This document shows positions 8,372 to 18,138 of a stretch of DNA of 64,000 nucleotides, piece after piece (position 1 is the first letter of the stretch; every line of letters begins with the position of its first letter). Below the pieces are notes generated by a model, which saw nothing but the letters and a program-made list of their open reading frames with translations, was not told the origin of the DNA and ran no database searches. The position numbers and the translations under genes were made by a program. Source of the stretch: Roseivirga misakiensis (GTDB lineage: Bacteria > Bacteroidota > Bacteroidia > Cytophagales > Cyclobacteriaceae); assembly GCF_001747105.1 (NCBI RefSeq), contig NZ_MDGQ01000003.1:1116001-1180000 (forward strand), read 5' to 3'.

Positions 8372-9259
8372 ATGGAAATTAGTCCTGCTCCTGTTCAACA
8401 AATTCATGAGCCACTTTTTGAGCAAAAGGGTGTACAAGTCTTTATAAAGAGGGAAGACTTAACCCATCCTGTGGTATCGGGAAACAAATGGCGAAAGCTT
8501 AAATACAACCTTCAGGCTGCTAAGGAACAACAACATGATACTCTTCTCACTTTCGGCGGGGCTTACTCTAATCATATTCATGCCGTTGCCGGAGCTGGAA
8601 AGGCATTCGGCTTTAAAACGATCGGCATAATTCGTGGCGAAGAAACACTACCCCTGAATCATACGCTTACCTACGCTAAGTCTTGTGGTATGGAATTAAG
8701 GTACATGGATCGTGCTACCTATCGGTTGAAAAACTCTTTAGAAGTAAAGCATAATTTACTTTCAGCATTCGGTAAATTCTATCTTATCCCTGAAGGTGGA
8801 ACCAACGCTCTGGCTATCAAAGGATGCGAAGAGATTGTTGAAGACTTATCAGAAACATATGACTATTATACACTTGGTGTGGGTACAGGCGGTACTATTT
8901 CAGGGCTTATAGCATCACTTAAAGGCCTAAACCAAGTTATTGGGTTTTCGTCGCTGAAAGGGGATTTTTTGACCCAAGAAGTCGAAAATCTATTGGTCGA
9001 TTACAATGGGCGTGAGTACAAGAACTGGCAGATCAACAACGATTTTCACTTTGGGGGCTATGCTAAGATAAAACCTGAATTTCTTTCATTTATAAAGTCC
9101 TTTGAGGATCAACATGGCATTTTGCTAGACCCAGTTTATACGGGTAAATCTCTTTATGGGCTTTATCAACTTATCAACAAGGACTATTTTGGACGCGGTA
9201 CCAGAATATTATTCATACATACTGGCGGACTGCAAGGAAGGTCTGGCTTTGGAATTTGA
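8372..9259 (+). CDS. PLP-dependent ACC deaminase / D-cysteine desulfhydrase family protein
   Basis: A 295-residue fold-type II PLP enzyme. The Schiff-base lysine is Lys39 in SGNKWRKLKY, and the phosphate-binding glycine loop is near GVGTGGTISG. AFGGAYSNHIHAVAGAG corresponds to the substrate/cofactor loop of the 1-aminocyclopropane-1-carboxylate deaminase/D-cysteine desulfhydrase group. The protein is shorter than characterised ACC deaminases (about 340 residues), and family members often act on D-cysteine, so the substrate is unresolved. It is divergent from rluD across 43 bases, and its stop codon directly abuts the next convergent gene. Confidence 0.88.
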   Translation: MEISPAPVQQIHEPLFEQKGVQVFIKREDLTHPVVSGNKWRKLKYNLQAAKEQQHDTLLTFGGAYSNHIHAVAGAGKAFGFKTIGIIRGEETLPLNHTLTYAKSCGMELRYMDRATYRLKNSLEVKHNLLSAFGKFYLIPEGGTNALAIKGCEEIVEDLSETYDYYTLGVGTGGTISGLIASLKGLNQVIGFSSLKGDFLTQEVENLLVDYNGREYKNWQINNDFHFGGYAKIKPEFLSFIKSFEDQHGILLDPVYTGKSLYGLYQLINKDYFGRGTRILFIHTGGLQGRSGFGI

Positions 9260-9664
9260 TTATTTGAGTGCCGATCCACCCCAAAATTTACTATACTCTT
9301 CGCAGTGCACCATAATGGTTTGATATTTCGAAACATCAATCGAGGCAGGAATATCATAGGTTGCTTTTCCCTTGTAAGCGGTAAGCTTGGCTACTAAAAC
9401 GGGCTCACCAATTTTCAACGCATTTTTGCTTTCTATGTCGTCCAACTTCGCTTTGGATAAAAATATTTTTAGGTCTGGCGCTTTTTTCGCCTCAAAATCA
9501 TCTCCCAACACTAACTTATGCCCATTATCTGATTTGATGATTTTCCAGCTTCCTTCAAAAGTCGTCCATCGACTGTAATTATCCCATTCACCCTGGTATT
9601 TGACTTCTTGGATATTCAGAAAAGAAATTGAAACGAGTAATATGAATGTTGAAATGATCTTCAT
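9260..9664 (-). CDS. Secreted DM13-domain protein
   Basis: A 134-residue exported protein. The start at 9664 (MKIISTFILLVSISF) gives a clean signal peptide; an upstream in-frame alternative adds 21 residues without signal-peptide character. The mature part resembles the DM13 domain (GSWKIIKSDNGHKLVLGDDFEAKKAPDLKIFLS ... IDVSKYQTIMVHCEEYSKFWGGS), a small beta-rich domain with a conserved Cys proposed to have a redox or cytochrome-like role. It follows radA in the same direction after 71 bases. The molecular role is unknown. Confidence 0.8.
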   Translation of the reverse strand: MKIISTFILLVSISFLNIQEVKYQGEWDNYSRWTTFEGSWKIIKSDNGHKLVLGDDFEAKKAPDLKIFLSKAKLDDIESKNALKIGEPVLVAKLTAYKGKATYDIPASIDVSKYQTIMVHCEEYSKFWGGSALK

Positions 9665-9735
9665 GACTAAAAAATTTAGACCATAACACATAGGGGGTGC
9701 ATTAATGTTCCCTTGGGTAAAAACCAATGAAATGG

Positions 9736-11109
9736 CTAGCCCATTAGGTCCTCAAAAACATCCTTGAGTTTTCCGAAGGGCTTTATAGTGATTTTGGTGT
9801 TCTTCAGATCCAGTCCTTTTGTATTGTATCTAGATATATAGATGATCTCAAATCCAAGTTTTTCTGCCTCGGAAATTCGACTCTCTATTCTGTTGACAGC
9901 ACGAATTTCTCCGCCTAAGCCAACCTCTGCGGCAAAAGCCACTTTCTCGGAAATGGGTATATCGTGATATGAGCTAACTAAGGAGGCACATACGGCTAAG
10001 TCTAATGCGGGTTCCTCAATTCTAATGCCTCCAGCCACATTTAAAAAGACATCTTGGGCGTTGAACCTTAATCCTCCCCGTTTTTCCAAGACTGCCAAGA
10101 GCATATTCAATCTTTTAGCGTCAAAGCCTGTGGCACTTCGCTGTGGTGTTCCATATGCTGCCGTACTAACCAGCGACTGAATTTCTATCATTAAGGGTCG
10201 ATTACCCTCAATAGTGGCACCGATCGCCACCCCAGGTAGATCTTCGGCACGCTGAGATATTAAAATTTCCGAGGGGTTTGAAACTTGTCTCAATCCCGTT
10301 TCTTGCATCTCATATATCCCTAATTCAGAGGTAGAGCCAAATCGATTCTTGATTGTTCTAAGTATTCGATAGGTAAGATGTCTATCTCCCTCAAATTGGA
10401 GGACGGTATCTACCATATGCTCCAAGATTTTTGGGCCTGCAATACTTCCATCCTTAGTGATATGGCCCACTAAAAAAACCGGGGTATTGGTTTCTTTGGC
10501 AAATTTCATCAGTTCACCCGTGCATTCCCTTACCTGAGAAACTGAGCCGGCGGCAGATTCTATGCGGTTTGTGTGTAGCGTTTGGATGGAATCTATCACC
10601 AATACTTGTGGCGACATTTCCTTCACCTGACTGAAAATATTTTGCGTGCTCGTTTCCGACAGAATAAAGCAATTGTCGGTACCAACTCCGATGCGTTCTG
10701 CCCTCATTTTTATTTGTTGCTGGCTTTCTTCTCCAGAAACATAAAGGACTTTCGTATTAGAGGCGCTTAATGCCACTTGGAGCATCAACGTAGATTTACC
10801 TATGCCAGGTTCTCCGCCAATTAGGACCAGTGAACCTGCAACAATTCCACCGCCCAAAACTCGATTTAACTCAATGTCTTTCGTGACCAACCGACGCTCG
10901 GAACCCTTCTCGATTTCCTTGACGTTCACTGGTTTTTGTCGCGTTGTAGGAGCCGCATCATCTCTCCACGAGGTCTTTGCAGGATCGGTTTTCTCTATAA
11001 CCTCCTCCACGTATGTATTCCATTCGTTGCAAGAGGGGCATTTACCAATCCACTTGGCCGAGTTTGCACCACAATTCTGGCAGATATATGTACTTTTTAC
11101 TTTGGCCAT
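9736..11109 (-). CDS. radA: DNA repair protein RadA (DnaB-like branch-migration helicase)
   Basis: A 457-residue protein with the complete RadA layout: an N-terminal C4 zinc finger (CQNCG at about 10-14, CPSC at about 24-27), a RecA-like ATPase with Walker A GGEPGIGKS (98-106) and Walker B VLVIDSIQT, the RadA-specific KNRFGS motif (254-259), and a C-terminal Lon-like domain (FLNVAGGIRIEEPALDLAV). RadA processes recombination intermediates by driving branch migration on RecA filaments. It lies 34 bases downstream of the SNF2 helicase gene. Confidence 0.96.
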   Translation of the reverse strand: MAKVKSTYICQNCGANSAKWIGKCPSCNEWNTYVEEVIEKTDPAKTSWRDDAAPTTRQKPVNVKEIEKGSERRLVTKDIELNRVLGGGIVAGSLVLIGGEPGIGKSTLMLQVALSASNTKVLYVSGEESQQQIKMRAERIGVGTDNCFILSETSTQNIFSQVKEMSPQVLVIDSIQTLHTNRIESAAGSVSQVRECTGELMKFAKETNTPVFLVGHITKDGSIAGPKILEHMVDTVLQFEGDRHLTYRILRTIKNRFGSTSELGIYEMQETGLRQVSNPSEILISQRAEDLPGVAIGATIEGNRPLMIEIQSLVSTAAYGTPQRSATGFDAKRLNMLLAVLEKRGGLRFNAQDVFLNVAGGIRIEEPALDLAVCASLVSSYHDIPISEKVAFAAEVGLGGEIRAVNRIESRISEAEKLGFEIIYISRYNTKGLDLKNTKITIKPFGKLKDVFEDLMG

Positions 11110-11143
11110 TTCTCTTGAATATAACTGATATTGGCTTGGTGCA

Positions 11144-14077
11144 CTAGGCTAATAACTCCGAAATATCTGATGAAGTAAGTTTTTTAATAAAGCTCTCTTC
11201 TGTAGTAATTAGATCAGAAGCTAACTTTAGTTTGTTCTTTTGTAGGGCTAGAATCTTTTCTTCTACCGTATTTCTTGTAATGAACTTATAAGTAAATACA
11301 GTATTCTTTTGCCCTATTCTATGGGCTCTATCAACTGCCTGCTCTTCGATAGCCGGGTTCCACCAAGGGTCTAACAGAAAAACGTAATCTGCCTCTGTTA
11401 AATTGAGTCCCAAGCCTCCTGCTCTCAAGGAAATCAAGAACAACTTGATGTCTTTATTATTCTGAAATTTATCTACCTGCCCTTGCCTATCCTTTGTCGT
11501 TCCATCTAAGTAAGCGTAAGCCATACCTTTCTCGTCAAAATAGGATTTCACAATGCTCAGGTGCTTAACAAACTGACTGAATATTAGGATTTTATGCCCT
11601 TCGCTCAAGGCAGACTCAATCATATACTGAATATCTTCAAGCTTACCTGATTCGCCTTCATATTCGGGCTCCACCATCTGGGGGTGGTTCGCTATTTGTC
11701 TGAGTTTGGTCAAACCTTGGAGTAGCAGAAGTTGTGATTTCTTAATACCACTTTGCTCGATTGTTTCTAGAATTTTGTTTCTGTAAAACGACTTTACCTC
11801 CTCATACTTTTCTGCTTGTTCGGCAGACATTTCGCTATACTTTATATGCTCAATTTTCTCTGGTAGATCTTTTGCCACTTGAGACTTTTGCCGCCGGAGA
11901 ATGAATGGTTTTATGATAACATTGAGTTTTCGAGTTTTTTCTACGTCTTGCTTCTTCTCGATCGGTAGTTGGAACTCGTTTTTAAAGTACTTTTCATTTC
12001 CTAAAAGACCTGGGTTAATAAAACTCAACTGGGACCATAAATCCATGGTACTATTTTCTAAAGGTGTACCCGTTAGAATTAATCGGTGCCTTGATTTTAG
12101 TTTTCCTACAGACTTTGCAATGCGTGAGTCTGGATTCTTAATCGCTTGAGACTCATCCAAAATGATATAGTTGAAGTAAAATGTATTCAAGATATCGATA
12201 TCAATTCTTGTGATTCCATAGGATGTGATCACCAAGTCGTAGTCAGCAAAGGTTTCAGGATCTTTGTTTCTATTGACGCCCGTGTAAACGAGTGTCTTGA
12301 GGTTTGGGGTAAATTTAGAGGCCTCAATTTGCCAATTGTAAATCAAGGATGTCGGCATAATGAGCAATGATGGAGAAATTACTCCTTCCTTTTTCTGTGA
12401 CTGGAGCAGGGCAAGCGTCTGTACCGTTTTTCCAAGCCCCATGTCGTCAGCTAAGCAGCCTCCAAAGCTGTAATCGGCCAGAAAACGCATCCAATTATAG
12501 CCTGCCTTTTGATAAGGCCTTAGTTCTCCTTTGAAAGCTGCAGGTAATTCATAATCGTCGATCTCTTCAAAACCATGTAGCTTTTGCAGTTTTCGATCCA
12601 TAGTAACCTGGGCCAGTTTACCATTGGTGAGGTCTTGAATTAAGGAAAGGTGGTGTTTTTTAAGCCGTAGGTTCTGATTACTATCATCCTCTTCCATAAA
12701 GGCGAATAGTTCAGCATAATCAGTCAACCAAGCGTCTGGAATTACGGCAATTTGCCCATTGGGAAGGGTGATTTCCTTTGTCTTTTTGTTAATCAGCTTT
12801 CTAAGTTCCTTGAATGGAATTTCATAGTCCCCGAACCTGACAATCGCATGGATATCGAACCAGTCGATACTTTCATTTACCTTTATTTCAAGTGAGGACT
12901 CTCCGATGAAGTACTTCTTTCTTTCGTCATCAGTTTGGCGCACACTGATATCGTATGCTTCGAGTAATTCTGTGTTTTCGTTGAGCCAAGTAAATGCTTT
13001 ACCTCTCGACATGGAAACTCTACCATTCTGAAACTTCAATCCTGATTCTTGAAGCTTTTTAACGATTTCAATTTCATGATCACCATCTCGCCTTACTTTG
13101 TGAAAAACATAGTTATCACCCTGTTTTTCGAGTTTTACTGAAGAATTAGGGGCTGGCTCATACCCAAATTGGTAGGGACCATAGTCAAAACCGATCTTAA
13201 AAAGAATCTTACTTTCATCCGTGTTCGGATCATTAGACTGTCCTTTTTTATCGAACAATTCTCCATTAGTTGTTTGAACAAGTTCTGAAAAAGAAATAAC
13301 TGGTTTAACGGGATATCTCTCCGTATTAATGTCAAAGCCTTTGGCATAAACATCGAAGGAAGCGACCAATTGGGTCACGAATTTCTGATAATATGTCTCT
13401 TCTACTTTTCTAGGGACTACAATGAATTTCTTATTTAGAAATGGCTTCAATTTCTTTCCATCCACATTTTTGGCAAAGCGCAGCAGCTTATTGCCGACGA
13501 TCAGCCAAGCTGGTTCATGACAAATAAGGTAGGACCCATTGTATTGCCATTCCAATTTCTCGCCTTGATGCTTCATTGTTGGGAAATAGTGCGTATTCTC
13601 TTCATTTCTCCTAAAATGAAATAGAACTGTCGCCTTTTCTTTTTCCCATTGTATTTGTTTCCAGGTAGGCTCGCCATCTCTACCCATTTCAAAAATCATC
13701 TTACCATCGAGTAGGTCTAAAATCTTCGCTCTTCGGTGCTCTAGGTATTGATGGATAGTTTCTTGAAGGGCCTTATCACCTTTCTCTTTATCGTAAACTT
13801 TAAAGAAAAACTCAGCCGGCTTCACTTTCTGTTTGTAAAATTTTAAGACGATGGATTCTTGCTGCATTTCATCCATGAGTTTGATTAACTCGTAGTCGGC
13901 ATCGTCTAGATCTTTACCGAACTCTTTGGCGTTTTTAGAGGAAATGTTTTGGTGTTGTAAGGTGAGCCGTCCTTTTTCGTCAAGCTGAATCACAAAAGAC
14001 TCGAACAAATAGCCGAGATACTCATGCTGAAATAGTGAGTAGATAAGTTGGAACGGTTGAGCTGTTGAGACCTTCAT
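11144..14077 (-). CDS. SNF2-family DEAD/DEAH-box helicase-like ATPase
   Basis: A 977-residue protein with a long N-terminal region (about 1-500) without clear catalytic motifs, then a SNF2 ATPase: Walker A DDMGLGKT near 545, the motif II box DESQ near 640, and the C-terminal helicase half ending in DRAHRIGQ near 917. SNF2 enzymes translocate on double-stranded DNA and remodel protein-DNA complexes; bacterial members include RapA, which recycles RNA polymerase. Only the C-terminal half can be assigned. It lies in a minus-strand run between the LolC-like permease and radA, so a repair or transcription-linked role is plausible but unproven. Confidence 0.9.
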   Translation of the reverse strand: MKVSTAQPFQLIYSLFQHEYLGYLFESFVIQLDEKGRLTLQHQNISSKNAKEFGKDLDDADYELIKLMDEMQQESIVLKFYKQKVKPAEFFFKVYDKEKGDKALQETIHQYLEHRRAKILDLLDGKMIFEMGRDGEPTWKQIQWEKEKATVLFHFRRNEENTHYFPTMKHQGEKLEWQYNGSYLICHEPAWLIVGNKLLRFAKNVDGKKLKPFLNKKFIVVPRKVEETYYQKFVTQLVASFDVYAKGFDINTERYPVKPVISFSELVQTTNGELFDKKGQSNDPNTDESKILFKIGFDYGPYQFGYEPAPNSSVKLEKQGDNYVFHKVRRDGDHEIEIVKKLQESGLKFQNGRVSMSRGKAFTWLNENTELLEAYDISVRQTDDERKKYFIGESSLEIKVNESIDWFDIHAIVRFGDYEIPFKELRKLINKKTKEITLPNGQIAVIPDAWLTDYAELFAFMEEDDSNQNLRLKKHHLSLIQDLTNGKLAQVTMDRKLQKLHGFEEIDDYELPAAFKGELRPYQKAGYNWMRFLADYSFGGCLADDMGLGKTVQTLALLQSQKKEGVISPSLLIMPTSLIYNWQIEASKFTPNLKTLVYTGVNRNKDPETFADYDLVITSYGITRIDIDILNTFYFNYIILDESQAIKNPDSRIAKSVGKLKSRHRLILTGTPLENSTMDLWSQLSFINPGLLGNEKYFKNEFQLPIEKKQDVEKTRKLNVIIKPFILRRQKSQVAKDLPEKIEHIKYSEMSAEQAEKYEEVKSFYRNKILETIEQSGIKKSQLLLLQGLTKLRQIANHPQMVEPEYEGESGKLEDIQYMIESALSEGHKILIFSQFVKHLSIVKSYFDEKGMAYAYLDGTTKDRQGQVDKFQNNKDIKLFLISLRAGGLGLNLTEADYVFLLDPWWNPAIEEQAVDRAHRIGQKNTVFTYKFITRNTVEEKILALQKNKLKLASDLITTEESFIKKLTSSDISELLA

Positions 14078-14149
14078 TTGAATCTTGGGCGATTCGCAAA
14101 TTAAAGATTTCTGCTAAACCGAAAACACTATTCCTCAAGTAAATTTTGA

Positions 14150-15376
14150 TTAATCCAGATGCGCTATAGGATTCACTTTAGACGCTAAAACAGCCGGTCT
14201 ATATGCGGTAAGAATGGTAATGATAAATATGCTCAATCCTACCCATAAAAAGTCTAACCAGACAATTTTCACCGGATATGAATTTACCACTGAAGAGGAC
14301 ATACCCAAACCTATGATACCATACTCATGCTGCAAAATACAGAAGGTTAAACCAAGAAATAGACCAGCTAAGCAGCCCACAAAACCTATAATCACTCCTT
14401 GTTTTAAGAAGATTCCTTTAACCATCTGCTTTGTAGCGCCTGCTGCAAAAAGGACAGCAATGTCTCGGCGTTTTTCTATGGCTAGCATGGAGAGTGAAAA
14501 GAAGATATTGAACGAGGCAATCAGCGTGATAAATGTTAGCCCAATATATACGAAAAGCTTTTCTAGCTTCACTGCCCTCAGGAGTTCGGCATGTTGTTCG
14601 TCACTGTCCAAAACATTGAATTCAGTTCCTAATAGGGCTTTTAAGGCGGATTTGACTTTTCTAAGGCTCGCGTCATCCTCTAAATATAACTCTATTGAGG
14701 TTCTTCGATTTTTATAATCCATCACCCGTTTAGCTACTCGTAACGGTACTAGCACCAGGCTTTCATCATAGGCAGTTTCCACACTAAAAGCAGCGGCTGG
14801 TTTTACTCGCACTCTACGAACGGGGCTACCTGTTGTAACCGTTCCTGGCCTTACTTTTTTGGGGTAAACAATTTGGACATCATACATATCGCTATCCAAC
14901 AGTACGCCTAGTTCATAAGCAACGCCCGCACCTAAAATGGCAAAGTTGTCTGTGCCTTCGGTTAGCTTTAATTCTCCATCAATCAGGAAGGTGTCGAGTT
15001 TATTGGCTTGCAGATAGCTATCTTCTATACCTTTAATTCTTACTACCACCTGCTGATCTCTGTAGGTGACTAAAGCGTTGTCTTCAATAACTTCGGCCAA
15101 AGACTTTACACCCTCTAGTTTTTCCAAACTCGCTAAAAACGCCGCATCAACTTCAAATGATTTGCCTTTTACAGATTCAATTTTAAGATCTGGATCAAAA
15201 GTCTGGTAAACCGATCGCAAAACACCTTCAAGCCCGTTAAATACGGAGAGTACAATAATCAGCGCCATAGTTCCGATGGCCACACCGATCATTGAAACCC
15301 ACGAGAGGATTTGAATAAAGTTCTTTGACTTTTTAGAGGAGAAGTATCGCTTCGCTATGAATGTTGATACGTTCAA
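14150..15376 (-). CDS. LolC/FtsX-type ABC transporter permease (lipoprotein release)
   Basis: A 408-residue permease of the MacB/LolCE/FtsX type: an N-terminal transmembrane helix (about residues 22-47), a large periplasmic domain (about 48-270), then three helices (about 275-300, 320-345, 370-395). The N-terminus FIAKRYFSSKKSKNFIQILSWVSMIG is the LolC/E pattern, suggesting extraction of lipoproteins from the inner membrane. No ATPase gene is adjacent. The start is a TTG that overlaps the rbfA stop (TTGA), so translation is probably coupled to rbfA. Confidence 0.88.
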   Translation of the reverse strand: MNVSTFIAKRYFSSKKSKNFIQILSWVSMIGVAIGTMALIIVLSVFNGLEGVLRSVYQTFDPDLKIESVKGKSFEVDAAFLASLEKLEGVKSLAEVIEDNALVTYRDQQVVVRIKGIEDSYLQANKLDTFLIDGELKLTEGTDNFAILGAGVAYELGVLLDSDMYDVQIVYPKKVRPGTVTTGSPVRRVRVKPAAAFSVETAYDESLVLVPLRVAKRVMDYKNRRTSIELYLEDDASLRKVKSALKALLGTEFNVLDSDEQHAELLRAVKLEKLFVYIGLTFITLIASFNIFFSLSMLAIEKRRDIAVLFAAGATKQMVKGIFLKQGVIIGFVGCLAGLFLGLTFCILQHEYGIIGLGMSSSVVNSYPVKIVWLDFLWVGLSIFIITILTAYRPAVLASKVNPIAHLD

Positions 15377-15750
15377 TCCTCTTCAGGTTCTGTTTCTTCA
15401 GGAATATCAAGAGAATCGATTAAAGAGTCCATTCGTGAACCTGTTTCGGCTGTAGTATCCATGAAAAATGCCAGTTCAGGAATTACTCTTACATCTTTGC
15501 CAATAGAACGGCCAAGTTTTCCTCTAATTCTCGGTTTCACACTGTTTAAGAAGTCGATGACACTATGTGCCGCGTTAATTGGAAATACGCTAATGTACAG
15601 TCTAGCCAACCCCAAATCAGGGCTCATGGTAACGTCTGTTACTGTGACCAACTTGCCTAAAAATTCCGCAGAAAACTCTTGTGTAAAGATGTGACTTACT
15701 TCTTTTTGAATGAGTTTGGAAAACTGCTGTTGCCTTTTGCTACCTGCCAT
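15373..15750 (-). CDS. rbfA: 30S ribosome-binding factor RbfA
   Basis: A 125-residue KH-fold protein that assists maturation of the 16S rRNA 5' end in the 30S subunit, notably in the cold. The family pattern is visible: RQQQFSKLIQKEVSHIF at the N-terminus, VTDVTMSPDLGLARLYISV in the middle and the Arg-rich RGKLGRSIGKDVRVIPELAFFMD near the end. Length is typical. It heads the run rbfA-permease and is divergent from a membrane protein gene across 80 bases. Confidence 0.94.
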   Translation of the reverse strand: MAGSKRQQQFSKLIQKEVSHIFTQEFSAEFLGKLVTVTDVTMSPDLGLARLYISVFPINAAHSVIDFLNSVKPRIRGKLGRSIGKDVRVIPELAFFMDTTAETGSRMDSLIDSLDIPEETEPEED

Positions 15751-15799
15751 GATGCAAATATCTGATATAATTATTGATTTTCCTTCCAGCGCATTTTTT

Positions 15800-15827
15800 A
15801 CCTTATTTGTAGCCTGTAAAATAAGGT
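15800..15827 (+). promoter_or_regulatory. Perfect 9-bp inverted repeat between rbfA and the DUF6427 gene
   Basis: ACCTTATTT (15800-15808) is complementary to AAATAAGGT (15819-15827) around a 10-base spacer. The right arm contains the purine-rich TAAGG just before the TTG start at 15831, so a hairpin in that mRNA would mask a possible ribosome-binding site. It could equally be a dyad operator for the two divergent genes. Confidence 0.3.
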
Positions 15828-15830
15828 TCC

Positions 15831-16874
15831 TTGTTTAGTTATTTCAAGAAAAACGATCCACTCAGAATAATAGGCCTCGTACTTATCCTTATAAGTATAA
15901 GGGTCGGTTATTTTGTTTTCTCTGATTTGGGTCAATCAATGTTGGAAGGGCTAGACTACTTGGCTTTTAATGCTGGTACTAGTGGATCGATAAATGCATT
16001 TTTCGTTCATTCAGGGCCTCTATCTGAATTAACTTTTGTTGGATTAGAATCTACAGGCTCACCACTCTTGAGCTTAGTCTTAGCCACTGTTCTAATTCTA
16101 TTTAATAGCATTTTACTGAACAGTATTTTTATTAGGAATGCGTCTTTCGAGGAGTCTTCCTTTTTGCCTGCGGCCGTCATGACGATCCTAATGAGCGCTT
16201 CTCCAAATTTCTTCTTTTTGAGCCCAGCGCTTATCGGTAGCAGTTTTATCATTTTTAGCTTAAACAACCTCTTTTATCATGTAAAATATAAAGGGTCCGA
16301 AGAGAACATTCTAGGGACTGGCTTTAGTGTGGGTATTGCGGGCCTTTTCTTCTATCCGTACTTCTGGTTTTACCCTCTGATTGTAATCATCTACATATTT
16401 TATTCTAGCACCTTAACAAGACGATATTTCTTATTGACTTGGGGGTTTGTGTTACCCTACATCATGACTTGGGTGGTTTATTTATTTCTAGAACAAGGGT
16501 CGGAATTTAGCACTAGTATTTTCCAACAAATTGTCTCCGCCCAAGTACTAGGAGAGGGGCTTAATAACGGTTTGATGGTATTTGGTTTTGGCTTGGCGCT
16601 TTCATTGATCGCTGCCATACAAGGTTTTTCTGGTTTGGGCATGACCAATCACCAAATAATGGTACAAAAGGCTATGAGTTGGCTTGGGTTTTTTGGGGTT
16701 GTCCTATTTGCGATTTTTGGTGACGCAAATTTGAGCGGTTTGATGATTCTAGTAATCCCTATGAGCTACTTTATTACCAAAATGCTCATATCGATCAACA
16801 AGAAATTACTGACCGAACTAGTATTTATAGCACTTCTAGGAAGCGCTATCGCAACCTTATTCTTGATTTATTGA
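15831..16874 (+). CDS. DUF6427-type multi-pass membrane protein
   Basis: A 347-residue integral membrane protein with about ten hydrophobic helices and almost no soluble domain. It begins FKKNDPLRIIGLVLILISIR, a pattern I associate with DUF6427, a family I know mainly from Bacteroidota and whose function is unknown. The start codon is TTG, preceded by AAGG, which is unusual here because most neighbours lack a Shine-Dalgarno sequence. Its 3' end overlaps the convergent rpiB by seven bases. No catalytic residues could be assigned. Confidence 0.7.
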   Translation: MFSYFKKNDPLRIIGLVLILISIRVGYFVFSDLGQSMLEGLDYLAFNAGTSGSINAFFVHSGPLSELTFVGLESTGSPLLSLVLATVLILFNSILLNSIFIRNASFEESSFLPAAVMTILMSASPNFFFLSPALIGSSFIIFSLNNLFYHVKYKGSEENILGTGFSVGIAGLFFYPYFWFYPLIVIIYIFYSSTLTRRYFLLTWGFVLPYIMTWVVYLFLEQGSEFSTSIFQQIVSAQVLGEGLNNGLMVFGFGLALSLIAAIQGFSGLGMTNHQIMVQKAMSWLGFFGVVLFAIFGDANLSGLMILVIPMSYFITKMLISINKKLLTELVFIALLGSAIATLFLIY

Positions 16875-17302
16875 CAGCTGATTTTATTCACTCTCCTTTC
16901 ATGTCTACCCCCTTCAAAGTCGGTAGAAACAAAAGTCTTAACCATATCTTCTGCTAAATCGTAATCCACAAAACGAGCAGGAATACAAACAACGTTCGCG
17001 TTGTTATGCTGTCTTGCCAGTGCCGCCAATTCGGTATTCCAGACCAAAGCGGCTCTAATATCTTGATGTTTATTGGCCGTCATACAAACACCATTTCCAC
17101 TACCGCAAATGGCTATGCCACAATCAAGGTCTCCCTCTTCAATGGCGGTTGCCATAGGGTGGATATAATCTGGATAATCAACAGAATCAGTCGTATTTGG
17201 ACCAAAATCCGTTACTTCAAAACCCTGCGCTTTTAGAAAAACGATCACCTTTTCTTTGTACTCAAAACCGGCATGGTCGCCACCTATTCCAACTTTTTTC
17301 AT
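16868..17302 (-). CDS. rpiB: Ribose-5-phosphate isomerase B
   Basis: A 144-residue RpiB/LacAB-family isomerase interconverting ribose 5-phosphate and ribulose 5-phosphate in the pentose phosphate pathway. The N-terminus GGDHAGFEYK (7-16) and the active-site stretch AICGSGNGVCMTANK with catalytic Cys66 are intact. The start overlaps the tatC stop (ATGA), so it belongs to the glyA-tatC-rpiB operon. A hexose-phosphate isomerase relative is a less likely alternative. Confidence 0.94.
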   Translation of the reverse strand: MKKVGIGGDHAGFEYKEKVIVFLKAQGFEVTDFGPNTTDSVDYPDYIHPMATAIEEGDLDCGIAICGSGNGVCMTANKHQDIRAALVWNTELAALARQHNNANVVCIPARFVDYDLAEDMVKTFVSTDFEGGRHERRVNKISCQ

Positions 17303-18138
17303 AAAGCTTCTTCTTGTTCTCGTTTTATTCTTTTCCGTTCAATTCTCTTAGATACTAAGATACTGACTTCATAAAGGAAAGTCAGCGGTAGGGCTATCAA
17401 AACCTGACTCATTACATCTGGCGGTGTAATGATGGCAGAAATAACCAAAATAACCACGAATGAATGACGTCTGTAACTGCGCATTAACTTCGGTGTAACT
17501 ATTCCTGCTTTTGACAGAATGTAAGTGACCACCGGCAATTGAAACATTACACCACAAGCCAACGCCAACGTGGCGACCATCCCGATGATATTTGACAAAT
17601 CATAATCATTGTCAATTTTTGGGCTAAGGGTATAATTTTGTAAGAAATTAAAGCTTAGCGGGGTCACGATGAAATATCCGAAAACTACACCCGATAGGAA
17701 GAGAATCGTTACAACAAATACTACTCCGCGTGATGCCTTTTTCTCATTACTTCTTAAGCCAGGCTTCACAAAGCGCCATATTTCCCAAAAAGCATACGGA
17801 AAGGCTATTACTAATCCAACAACTAGCGAAGACTTAATATGCCAAACGAATTGCCCAGTGATATTCCTGTTTTGAATATCCATTTCGAAAGGCTCTAAAC
17901 ACAAAGCTGGCGTATCTAAAAGGCTTGATAACTCACATAGCTTTCTATAGGTCCAGAAGTCCGATTCTGTAGGGCCTAAAATAAGGACATCAAAAATGAA
18001 GTCTTTAAACAAAAAGGCAACGATAGTAAATACCAATACGGAAGCTACCGCACGCACAAGGTGCCACCGGAGTTCTTCCAGGTGGTCGAGGAAACCCATT
18101 TCCTCTTCAGGCGATTCTGGTATTTGATCTAATGCCAC
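17299..18138 (-). CDS. tatC: Sec-independent protein translocase TatC
   Basis: A 279-residue six-helix membrane protein, the twin-arginine signal receptor. The N-terminal GFLDHLEELRWHLVRAV and the cytoplasmic motif FPYAFWEIWRFVKPGL are diagnostic. The start is a GTG that overlaps the glyA TAG by one base (TAGTG), indicating coupled translation. No tatA gene is adjacent. The pathway has at least one plausible client in this window, the glycosylasparaginase at 38292-39275, which begins with RRKFLK. Confidence 0.95.
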   Translation of the reverse strand: MALDQIPESPEEEMGFLDHLEELRWHLVRAVASVLVFTIVAFLFKDFIFDVLILGPTESDFWTYRKLCELSSLLDTPALCLEPFEMDIQNRNITGQFVWHIKSSLVVGLVIAFPYAFWEIWRFVKPGLRSNEKKASRGVVFVVTILFLSGVVFGYFIVTPLSFNFLQNYTLSPKIDNDYDLSNIIGMVATLALACGVMFQLPVVTYILSKAGIVTPKLMRSYRRHSFVVILVISAIITPPDVMSQVLIALPLTFLYEVSILVSKRIERKRIKREQEEAL

